The notes beneath the pieces were generated by a model. The model did not search any database. It saw only the letters and a program-made list of their open reading frames with translations, and was not told where the DNA came from. Source: Lachnospiraceae bacterium (GTDB lineage: Bacteria; Bacillota_A; Clostridia; Lachnospirales; Lachnospiraceae). From it: DNA of 6,969 nucleotides. Each line of letters opens with the position of its first letter. Within the stretch, counting starts at the first letter, position 1. This document shows positions 1 to 5,723 of the stretch, in pieces. The stretch covers positions 1 to 6,969 of the forward strand of contig JAGACI010000165.1 of the NCBI GenBank assembly GCA_017614185.1. The letters are read 5' to 3'. The position numbers and the translations under genes are program-made.

Positions 1-92
1 ACCGTGTTGGGAGAAGTCTCGGCCTTGGCAAATACTTTCTCAAGCATTTTGCCGGCTGTATTTATATCCATACTGTAGGTTTTCTTTTTCAT
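1..92 (-). CDS. 5' part of unknown gene downstream of the sigma factor (possible anti-sigma or regulon partner)
   Basis: Only the first 30 codons are in the window. The gene reads from ATG at 92-90 and runs off the left edge, so its 3' part is missing. The start is supported by a GGATTGGTGA ribosome-binding stretch just upstream and by the 14-nt gap after the sigma-factor stop at 107-109, which implies co-transcription. The peptide begins MKKKTYSMDINTAGKMLEKV and continues with a few more polar residues. No membrane segment or recognisable motif is visible yet. In many ECF operons the gene after the sigma factor encodes its anti-sigma factor or another regulator. That is the only reason to suggest such a role here, and the visible residues neither prove nor exclude it. 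Confidence 0.6.
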   Translation of the reverse strand, partial: MKKKTYSMDINTAGKMLEKVFAKAETSPNT

Positions 93-106
93 AAATTCAC
101 CAATCC

Positions 107-661
107 TTAACCGTTCATAAGATTTTTAAGCTTGGACACAGACGCCGCGAGTTGTCTCTTGACGGTGGAACGGCTTATGCCGGTGGCACTTACGATATCG
201 TCGATTTTCATGGAGTTAAAGTATCGAAGGGTGACAAGCTCGCGCTCGGAGACAGATAGCTTATCGAGGGCTTCAAAGAGCCGCTTGCTCTCGTCGCGAT
301 CGAGGGCGCTGGCCTCGGGGTTCGTGGTGCGCTTGGTGTCGCATACCTCCTCGAGAAGCTCGGGGTCGGCCTCGCCGTAATCGGATTTGTGAGCCTTGGC
401 CATATCGAAGCAGACGTGGAAAGAAATCTGGTTAAGCCAGGCTACAAAGAGAGTAGGGTCGTTAAGCTTCTTTATATTCTTAAGAGCCGACACGAAGATT
501 TCCTGAACTGCGTCCTGAGCCAGGTAGTCGTCTCTAAGATAGTGCCGTGTGTAGTTGTAAACCTTATTAAAGGTCATATTGTAGAGTTCCGCAAAAGCGT
601 CGCTGTCCCCATTCTGCGCGCGCTTGACGTACTCCGCAATGTAAGTGTGAGAAAATTCCAT
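107..661 (-). CDS. ECF-like sigma-70 family RNA polymerase sigma factor
   Basis: A 184-aa protein with the two-domain layout of group 4 (ECF) sigma factors. Region 2 covers about residues 20-90 and includes the helix with DDYLAQDAVQEIFVSALKNI, typical of core-binding region 2.2; the FVAWLNQIS stretch follows. A variable acidic linker (about 93-122) leads to region 4 at about 126-181, with SERELVTLRYF followed by a helix-turn-helix (IDDIVSATGISRSTVKRQL) that should read the -35 element. Length is normal for the family. The ATG at 661 has only a weak AGGG ribosome site 12 nt away. The gene lies 19 nt after the GGDEF-like gene and 14 nt before the next start, so the three are probably one operon. 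Its regulon is unknown; the divergent surface-protein operon and its own promoter are natural candidates (inference). Confidence 0.93.
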   Translation of the reverse strand: MEFSHTYIAEYVKRAQNGDSDAFAELYNMTFNKVYNYTRHYLRDDYLAQDAVQEIFVSALKNIKKLNDPTLFVAWLNQISFHVCFDMAKAHKSDYGEADPELLEEVCDTKRTTNPEASALDRDESKRLFEALDKLSVSERELVTLRYFNSMKIDDIVSATGISRSTVKRQLAASVSKLKNLMNG

Positions 662-680
662 AAAAGTTTAAAACCCTAAC

Positions 681-1373
681 CTATCTTCCGAGTTTCTTGT
701 ACGCTTGAGCAATGAGTTCGGAGAAGCTTGAAACTTCTTCTTTGTCGAAGAGAACCGATTCGGACCTGACTACGATTGAAACGGGCTCGTGTTTGTTGTA
801 TTCATCGATGCCGTTGCTTAAGAGCTTGCAGAAAGAAGAAAGCTTATCATCGGTACACTTCTCGATAACGGTTACAAATTCGTTACCGCCGTTTCTTCCC
901 ACAAAGCCAAAGTCCTTGGCCGAAGATTCGAGGATATTGGAGAAGTCGCGGATGACCTTGTCGCCCACATCCTTGCCGTTGGCCTCGTTGATGGCCTTTA
1001 TATTGGAAATCTCGCTTACCATGCAGCAGATTCCGTTAAGCGAATCCTTGGAACCGTGAGTGTCAAAGAACATGCTGCAGCTCGTGCGGTTAGGGATGCC
1101 GGTCTTGGAATCGAGGTACGCAAGATTCTCAAGCTGATGGCTCTGAATCTTTAATTCCCTGATTTTGATGAAGTCATATATCAGAAATGACAGCGAAAGA
1201 ATAATCGTCGCATACATAACACTGCAAAGAGTGAACAGGCTTTTGTCGACGAAAATGCTGGATTTCATGGTCTTATTGGTAAGAAGAACAATAAGAAAGA
1301 TTACCTCGAGAATAATGAAAACGGAAAGCTCTATAACCTTTAAGGTTTTGAATCTGTGGACGTTCTTTTTCAT
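681..1373 (-). CDS. Membrane protein with degenerate GGDEF domain
   Basis: A 230-aa protein with two hydrophobic helices (about 12-32 and 46-68), a short charged linker helix, and a cytoplasmic GGDEF-type domain (about 84-230). Family hallmarks are present: LDSKTGIPNR (87-96, cf. DxLTGLPNR), KAINEANGKDVGD (126-138, cf. KxINDxxGHxxGD) and RNGGNEF (160-166, cf. RxGGDEF). Active-site residues have changed. The signature is GGNEF, with Asn where the catalytic Asp/Glu normally sits. The usual DxD before FKxIN reads E-I-S (121-123), and no RxxD inhibitory site precedes the signature. The guanine-contacting Asn129 and Asp138 are kept. The domain therefore probably does not make c-di-GMP but might still bind a guanine nucleotide. 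First gene of the minus-strand operon. The AGGAG ribosome site (1393-1389) is unusually far, 15 nt, from the ATG. Confidence 0.88.
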   Translation of the reverse strand: MKKNVHRFKTLKVIELSVFIILEVIFLIVLLTNKTMKSSIFVDKSLFTLCSVMYATIILSLSFLIYDFIKIRELKIQSHQLENLAYLDSKTGIPNRTSCSMFFDTHGSKDSLNGICCMVSEISNIKAINEANGKDVGDKVIRDFSNILESSAKDFGFVGRNGGNEFVTVIEKCTDDKLSSFCKLLSNGIDEYNKHEPVSIVVRSESVLFDKEEVSSFSELIAQAYKKLGR

Positions 1374-1416
1374 AAAGCGATAAGAAATCTCCTTTCTTGC
1401 CTTTGTAATAAATCGT

Positions 1417-1432
1417 TACACAAAAAAGTGTA
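1417..1432. repeat. Short palindrome TACAC-N6-GTGTA (possible operator)
   Basis: Perfect 5-bp inverted arms TACAC and GTGTA flank six A residues. The site lies about 45 bp upstream of the GGDEF start and touches the TATAAT cluster, a position where a dimeric repressor could act on the minus-strand operon. Short palindromes arise often in AT-rich DNA, so function is unproven. Confidence 0.3.
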
Positions 1433-1434
1433 TA

Positions 1435-1459
1435 ATTATATAGATTATAGTGTATTATA
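1435..1459 (-). promoter_or_regulatory. Three closely spaced TATAAT -10-like boxes for the GGDEF/sigma operon
   Basis: On the minus strand the hexamer TATAAT occurs exactly at 1459-1454, 1449-1444 and 1440-1435, spaced 9-10 bp apart and on roughly one helical face. They lie 62-86 bp upstream of the GGDEF start. None has a good TTGACA-like -35 at 16-18 bp, so which of them is used, if any, cannot be decided from sequence. Confidence 0.4.
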
Positions 1460-1501
1460 TAGGTAAGACCTATTCTTCGGTCGGTGTTTCATACCTATAT
1501 A
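1456..1501. repeat. 10-bp perfect inverted repeat in the divergent control region
   Basis: TATATAGGTA (1456-1465) and TACCTATATA (1492-1501) are perfect reverse complements around a 26-nt centre. Inside it, GACC (1467-1470) and GGTC (1479-1482) can form a second short stem. It could be a double operator for a DNA-binding protein or, if transcribed, a two-part hairpin. It overlaps the candidate ECF promoter and lies just upstream of the candidate plus-strand extended -10. Confidence 0.5.
1467..1491 (-). promoter_or_regulatory. Candidate ECF-type promoter (TGAAAC-N15-GGTC) reading toward GGDEF/sigma
   Basis: The minus strand has TGAAAC at 1491-1486 and GGTC at 1470-1467, separated by 15 bp. 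Known Bacillus ECF promoters pair a TGAAAC-like -35 with a CGTA or CGTC -10 at about 16 bp. The match is one base and one spacing unit off. If real it would allow the sigma factor to drive its own operon. This is weak, suggestive evidence only. Confidence 0.25.
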
Positions 1502-1514
1502 TTATAAACCAAAA

Positions 1515-1523
1515 TGCGATAAT
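1515..1523 (+). promoter_or_regulatory. Candidate extended -10 (TGcGATAAT) for the plus-strand operon
   Basis: TG-N-GATAAT matches the extended -10 form that can work without a good -35. The 16-18 bp upstream hold only AT-rich DNA that belongs to the inverted repeat at 1456-1501. Use of this box would give a leader of about 130 nt before 1661. A competing plus-strand TATAAT sits at 1431-1436. Confidence 0.35.
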
Positions 1524-1660
1524 AATCATTAAAAATTCTATCTGTGGCGGCGGTAGGAAACCCCAATTAAAAAATAATTAAATTTTTTTGCAAAAACCTG
1601 AACCTTTTTTCAAAAGAATAAGTCTTTACTTAATGAAAAGGATAAAGGAATGACTGATTT

Positions 1661-2002
1661 ATGATTACATTGGACGGTTTAAAGTACGGATTTAAATTTA
1701 TAGCTTCTGCTACCGCACAAACCTTTGAAAACGCATACGACCTCATAGTGGTCGATGACGAAGCCACACCTCTTTCAAACGGACCGCTTTCCGTTAACTA
1801 CTATCCCACGGCAATAGCTGTTGTAATCGCCCTCGCGGTGATAGCACTCTTAGCTGTATGGATGATAAGAAGAAACGGATATAAAGCGAGACTTCTTGAA
1901 TTAAGACAGAAGGCCGGAGATACGAGCAAGGCGATTCCTTTTACCATCAGAGGAATCAAAGACGCGGTTAAAGAAGCTGAGAAAAACTTAATAACAATTT
2001 AA
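1661..2002 (+). CDS. Small single-pass membrane protein with acidic DDEATPL motif
   Basis: A 113-aa protein that I do not recognise as a named family. There is no classical signal peptide. About 45 N-terminal residues precede one strong membrane helix (about 49-69), which is followed by Arg-Arg and a basic, partly helical tail of about 44 residues. The positive charge after the helix predicts N-terminus outside and C-terminus inside. Just before the helix, residues 29-42 read IVVDDEATPLSNGP, closely matching a motif found three times before the anchor of the large surface protein two genes downstream. The ATG at 1661 is served by AAAGGA (1644-1649), and the protein ends 22 nt before the PilZ start, so it is first in a three-gene operon. 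An anchoring, assembly or signalling role for the adhesin is inference. Confidence 0.82.
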   Translation: MITLDGLKYGFKFIASATAQTFENAYDLIVVDDEATPLSNGPLSVNYYPTAIAVVIALAVIALLAVWMIRRNGYKARLLELRQKAGDTSKAIPFTIRGIKDAVKEAEKNLITI

Positions 2003-2024
2003 TCTATACGGGGGGAACAATCAA

Positions 2025-2345
2025 ATGATTGAGAGACGAAGAATTGACCGAGTATCCTATAACGCAGACAGTGTCATTGTCGTGCGGGAGGATTTAAAGA
2101 AAATATACTGCAAGGTTAAGAACTTAAGTCCTTTAGGAATGGCTGTGACGGTGGACGGAGATACACCTTCACTCCTTGGCAAAGACGTAATAATCGTAGC
2201 CGACACATTGATAATGTATGCGGACGTTATTCGTGAAGATCCCGCCGAGGACGGTAACAAAATTGTTGCATTAAATGCCAAGAAATTTACAAATGAGGTT
2301 TTGGAGTATTTGTTTGAGCACATTGCTGAAGATGAGGAACAGTAA
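2025..2345 (+). CDS. Stand-alone PilZ-domain c-di-GMP receptor
   Basis: A 106-aa soluble protein that is essentially one PilZ domain. The first signature, RRIDR (residues 5-9), fits RxxxR. The second, NLSPLG (33-38), fits (D/N)xSxxG. These are the two c-di-GMP-contacting motifs of the family and both are intact. The rest alternates beta-like strands with a C-terminal acidic helix (about 90-106), as in other single-domain PilZ proteins. A strong GGGGG ribosome site at 2011-2015 precedes the ATG. The gene lies between the small TM protein (22 nt upstream) and the giant surface protein (42 nt downstream), which points to c-di-GMP control of adhesin output, export or display by protein contact. 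The mechanism is not visible in the sequence. Confidence 0.9.
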   Translation: MIERRRIDRVSYNADSVIVVREDLKKIYCKVKNLSPLGMAVTVDGDTPSLLGKDVIIVADTLIMYADVIREDPAEDGNKIVALNAKKFTNEVLEYLFEHIAEDEEQ

Positions 2346-2387
2346 GTGCTAAGTCACAAAAGGGGAACAGAAAGGAAAAGGGAAAGA

Positions 2388-5300
2388 ATGAAAAAGAACA
2401 TCAGATTGAACAAGCAGATTATCAAAGCTCTCTCAATCGGTATCAGCGCGAGCATGTTACTTCAGCCTGTAACAGCATATGCAGATGCGCTTGATACCCC
2501 CGCACCCGAACCTGCAACAGACGGTTCAGAGAGCACAGTAGCTCCCGAGCAGGATTTCGACGGAGCCAAGGCAGATGCAGTTGTTGCAGATGCAGCGGTT
2601 GATACCGCTATCGAAGCTTCACACGAAGCTATCAACGCAGTTACAGGAAGCACAGCATATGACGAGACTAAGGCTGTAGCTGTAAGCTTCAATGATGTTT
2701 TAACAGACAACGAAACAGAACTTGCCGATGATGTAATCGACACCACCGACGAGAAGACTTCCGCAGAGGAATACGTTGAGAAGGCAGAGCAGGACAACAT
2801 GCTTGCACTTGCAGCAGACGTATCCGCAGGCAATGCGGCAAGAGACATGAACGCCGATGTGTCTACCGGCGATCAGGCACAGGCTGATGCAGAAGCTCTT
2901 GCTTCCGCTACACTTGCTTCCGTATCCGGCAATGCAGAGACCGTTGCACAGGAAAGACAGAACATTGCCAATGCAACCGATCCTGATGAAGCCAGAGCGG
3001 CATACACCAGAGCAACCAACGCAGTTAAGGCTGCCGATGATACCGTTATCCAGGCAGAAGTTGACTTCGCAGTTATCGAAGGCACATACAAAAGTGCCAA
3101 GGACGATTATGTAGCAAAGAAGGCAGCTTATGAAGCAGCAGTTCAGGCTCTTAACGATGCCAGAGCTCAGTTTGGTATTGATGTAAGCGGCGGTGAAGCA
3201 GAGGCAGAAGATGCCCTTGCAAGACTCGACCGGCTTGCAGCAGAGGCTGAGGCATTAAGAATTGCTACCGAAGATGCTTTGGCTAAGTACGCCAAGGAAG
3301 AAAAAGCACTTTATGAGATTCAGAGACTTGAGGCTGAGGCAGCAGCACTTCCCGATGCTTCCGGCGGAGAAGTTTACGAAGATGTTTTCGATCCTTTATT
3401 TAAGGCAATTATGGAGGGATATTATGGTCCCGAAATCGAAGGCGCAGAAGTTACAGACATTGTATGGACTAAGTTCGAAGGCAATGACAAACTCAACTAC
3501 GCTACAGTTACCTTCAAAAAGGGCGACACAACATATACCAGAATTTTAAACTACAGACGTACCAAGAACGGCAACAAGGGCGGTCGTATCGTAATCTTTG
3601 AAAAGGTTGAGCACGTAGTATATGACAAGCTCGATGTTACCGGCGGCCTTAAGGACGGCGAAGTAGTAGAATACGGCGACAAGCTCGTTACCAAGAACGA
3701 AGACGGCGAATACGTAGTATACAATAATGCCGACGGCGTTGAAGACAACAAGCTTGGAGACAATCAGACCGTTAACGAAGGAACAGAAGTTGTCAGCTAC
3801 GAATATGTAAACGGCAACCTTGTTAAGACCGTTACAGCTGATGTTACCACCACAACATTCACAGGCGCTACACTCGATGCAAGCGAAATCACCATGAAGG
3901 ATGCAGATGCCGCAAAGGCAGCATATGTAGCTGCAGTGCAGGCTGAGATTGACAAGCTTGAAGAAGGCAAGTCTATCATTATTTCCTACGAAGAAGACGG
4001 TGTAGAAAAGCAGATCGAGTACAAGAGCGGCGATACAGCTACAGATATAGGCTTCGTAGTTGATACTAAGGATGTACAAGAACTGGTTACGGTAATAAAG
4101 GACGTTTCCCAGAACTACATGGAGACCGTCGGCTATACCGTAAACGGTACTTACCGCGAGAAGTTTACCAAGACTATCGATGTAGCAAAGGATAACTTCA
4201 AATCCAGAGAAGCAGCTGTTACTTCGTACAAAGAAGGTGGCTTCAACGACGATGTTGAATATCACAAAGAAGATGACGTTCTGGGCTTTGGCGGTCACTA
4301 CGAAGGTGAGAAAGAAATTTCAGAAACAGCCAACAATGACGCTAAGTATATTAAGTATAAGAACTGGTCAAACAGCACAAGATACAAATATACAGGAACT
4401 TATACTGTTGAATTTGAAAAGATTACCTCGACGACAATTGACGATTACTGCGCAATATTGACATTCTTAAACGAGCCTTCCGATGAAGAAAGAAAGCAGG
4501 CTGTAATCGATGACATTGTTGCTAAGGGCGGAGAAATTATTACATTCAAAGCTCTCGACGGAAACTTCTTTAAGGGCAGCATAATCTACGTACCCGGCGT
4601 AAGCCTTGAAAATGTTGCCGTTACCGACGAAGCTGATGCAGAGGCAGCCTTCAATGCGGCAGTAGCAGGTATCAGTGCTCCCGGTTCAGCAGTATTTACA
4701 GGAACAACCGCTATCCAGGAAGAACGTTATAAGGACGTTCCCACGGAAGTTGAAGAGTTACAGCCGGTTACCAAGTATGGTTACAAGGAACTTGCTTACC
4801 TCATCAAGTCAATCAGCATAGATCAGAATGTTGTAGTATCCAACACCGAATGGGAACAGGTTTATGCCAATGCTACCGTTGAGTGGAGAAACGATAACTA
4901 CAATTCAGGTAATGTTCTTCTTGCTGAGTACACCGATAAGAAGGGCGATTACTACAACGATAACGGCGTGAAGATGCACCTTACCACCAAACAGAAAGCA
5001 ACTACCCTTACTTTCCGTAAGAAGGTTGACGGCGTAGCAGCTAACGTTAAGATGTACAATGACCTTATCAGCAAGGCTAAGAGCGCTGAGTCAGCTATCG
5101 CAACTGCTAAGCAGAAGGTTTCCGACCTTGAAGCTGCTATCAAAGCTCTTAAGACAGCTGAGGCAAGAGCCGATGAAATCGCTAAGTTCGAAGCAGACCT
5201 TGAAAAGGCTAAGGCAGACCTTAAGGCAGCAATTGATTTAAGAGATCAGCTTTTAGACGACCTTATAGATATCGCTGAAGAGCTTGACGATAAGGTTAAT

Positions 5301-5705
5301 CCCGGCCCTACACCCGGACCCACACCCGGCCCTACACCCGGTCCTACACCCGGACCTACCGAGCCTACTCCCGCTCCTGCAGCACCCATCTTATTCACAG
5401 CTCCTGCACCTGCTCCCGCAGCACCTGTTTTGGAACTTGAAGAAGAGGAAACTCCTTTAGTTGAAGCTCCTCAGGATGTACAGGCAGAAGAACTCGAAGT
5501 TGAAGACGATGATACTGCTCTTGCAGCAGCTCCCATCAATGTAGGCGACGATGCTACACCTCTCGCAAGCATTCCCGACCAGAGCGAAATGTCTTGGTGG
5601 TGGTTGTTAATCGTATTGGTACTTGGTGCTACCGGTGCAGAAATGTACAGAAGACACATGGCCAAGAAGAAAGCAGCCGAAATCAATACTACAGACGTTA
5701 AGTAA
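2388..5705 (+). CDS. Giant secreted, membrane-anchored adhesin-like surface protein
   Basis: A 1105-aa surface protein. A signal peptide covers 1-32 (basic start, hydrophobic core, likely cut after AYA). Then come an acidic Ala-rich part (33-190), an Ala/Glu/Lys-rich helical, probably coiled-coil stretch (about 190-325), a beta-rich central region with internal repeats (about 330-880), a second heptad-like coiled coil (about 881-971), five PGPT repeats (972-991), a Pro/Ala stretch, three acidic TPL motifs (1015-1063) and an anchor beginning MSWWWLLIVLVLG (1068 on) ending in a basic 18-residue tail. No LPxTG is present. An in-frame GTG at 2346 right after the PilZ stop has its own GAGGA, but the ATG at 2388 is preferred because it starts a classical signal peptide and has AAGGG 5 nt upstream. 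The layout resembles Gram-positive fibrillar adhesins such as antigen I/II, by architecture only; the ligand is unknown. Confidence 0.9.
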   Translation: MKKNIRLNKQIIKALSIGISASMLLQPVTAYADALDTPAPEPATDGSESTVAPEQDFDGAKADAVVADAAVDTAIEASHEAINAVTGSTAYDETKAVAVSFNDVLTDNETELADDVIDTTDEKTSAEEYVEKAEQDNMLALAADVSAGNAARDMNADVSTGDQAQADAEALASATLASVSGNAETVAQERQNIANATDPDEARAAYTRATNAVKAADDTVIQAEVDFAVIEGTYKSAKDDYVAKKAAYEAAVQALNDARAQFGIDVSGGEAEAEDALARLDRLAAEAEALRIATEDALAKYAKEEKALYEIQRLEAEAAALPDASGGEVYEDVFDPLFKAIMEGYYGPEIEGAEVTDIVWTKFEGNDKLNYATVTFKKGDTTYTRILNYRRTKNGNKGGRIVIFEKVEHVVYDKLDVTGGLKDGEVVEYGDKLVTKNEDGEYVVYNNADGVEDNKLGDNQTVNEGTEVVSYEYVNGNLVKTVTADVTTTTFTGATLDASEITMKDADAAKAAYVAAVQAEIDKLEEGKSIIISYEEDGVEKQIEYKSGDTATDIGFVVDTKDVQELVTVIKDVSQNYMETVGYTVNGTYREKFTKTIDVAKDNFKSREAAVTSYKEGGFNDDVEYHKEDDVLGFGGHYEGEKEISETANNDAKYIKYKNWSNSTRYKYTGTYTVEFEKITSTTIDDYCAILTFLNEPSDEERKQAVIDDIVAKGGEIITFKALDGNFFKGSIIYVPGVSLENVAVTDEADAEAAFNAAVAGISAPGSAVFTGTTAIQEERYKDVPTEVEELQPVTKYGYKELAYLIKSISIDQNVVVSNTEWEQVYANATVEWRNDNYNSGNVLLAEYTDKKGDYYNDNGVKMHLTTKQKATTLTFRKKVDGVAANVKMYNDLISKAKSAESAIATAKQKVSDLEAAIKALKTAEARADEIAKFEADLEKAKADLKAAIDLRDQLLDDLIDIAEELDDKVNPGPTPGPTPGPTPGPTPGPTEPTPAPAAPILFTAPAPAPAAPVLELEEEETPLVEAPQDVQAEELEVEDDDTALAAAPINVGDDATPLASIPDQSEMSWWWLLIVLVLGATGAEMYRRHMAKKKAAEINTTDVK
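3780..5033 (+). repeat. Diverged repeats in the beta-rich central region of the adhesin
   Basis: Two stretches align. The one starting GTEVVSYEYVNGN (residue 465) leads into TGATLDASEITMKDADAAKAAY. The one starting GGEIITFKALDGN (residue 714) leads into PGVSLENVAVTDEADAEAAF. Both then pass into further beta-rich sequence ending in a similar strand: YTVEFEKI near residue 675 and TLTFRKKV near 875. A third such strand end, IVIFEKV, near residue 400 hints at a partial earlier copy. The match is at protein level only, so the duplication is old and the copies have diverged. Confidence 0.55.
5301..5360 (+). repeat. Five tandem 12-bp repeats coding for PGPT
   Basis: Five in-frame 12-nt units (CCC GGN CCN ACN) encode Pro-Gly-Pro-Thr five times at residues 972-991. 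The unit ends differ at third positions (CCTACA, CCCACA, CCTACC). This is a typical cell-wall-spanning Pro-rich segment and lies right after the second coiled coil. Because the unit is a multiple of three, copy-number change would alter stalk length without breaking the frame. Confidence 0.9.
5430..5576 (+). repeat. Three copies of a 14-residue acidic TPL motif before the membrane anchor
   Basis: LELEEEETPLVEAP (5430-5471), LEVEDDDTALAAAP (5493-5534) and INVGDDATPLASIP (5535-5576) follow the pattern [LI]-x-[VL]-x-[DE]-[DE]-x-T-[PA]-L-x-x-x-P. The last two are directly adjacent. The set ends four residues before the MSWWW helix. A fourth copy lies in the small TM protein at 1745-1786. Confidence 0.8.
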
Positions 5706-5723
5706 TTCTTTACTACTAAAATG

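Larger units (their letters stand above)
1374..1660. promoter_or_regulatory. Divergent AT-rich control region between the GGDEF/sigma and PilZ/adhesin operons
   Basis: This 287-bp gap separates the two divergent operons and holds no convincing gene. It is very AT-rich apart from a short G/C-rich patch at 1543-1564. It carries a 10-bp inverted repeat (1456-1501), a TACAC-A6-GTGTA palindrome (1417-1432), clustered TATAAT-like hexamers on the minus strand, one TATAAT on the plus strand (1431-1436), and a TGcGATAAT extended -10 candidate (1515-1523). Both operons must start within or close to it, so it is the obvious place for shared control. I do not recognise a known riboswitch class in it. Confidence 0.75.

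Noticed and set aside
1456..1564. c-di-GMP riboswitch upstream of the PilZ/adhesin operon
   Set aside because: Expected from context, but I cannot find the conserved core of class I or class II c-di-GMP riboswitches. The hairpin and G/C patch alone do not support the call.
1565..1620. Terminator-like A/T runs in the divergent region
   Set aside because: AATTA/TAATT and TTTTTGCAAAAA pairings are possible but have no G/C stem, so an intrinsic terminator is not supported.
2462..3114. Open frames in other phases over the Ala-rich N-terminal part of the adhesin
   Set aside because: Low-complexity GCA/GAA-rich coding DNA leaves all frames open. The Ser/Ala or Leu/Pro-rich products look like shadows.
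3546..4298. 250-codon open frame on the minus strand inside the adhesin gene
   Set aside because: It is a Cys- and Val-rich translation opposite a strongly supported coding frame, with no ribosome site or domain. The adhesin's codon bias (few complementary stops) explains it.
5571..5588. LPxTG-type sorting motif before the adhesin anchor
   Set aside because: The residues are IPDQS, lacking the Thr-Gly of a standard sortase motif. The point is kept only as an open question in the findings.
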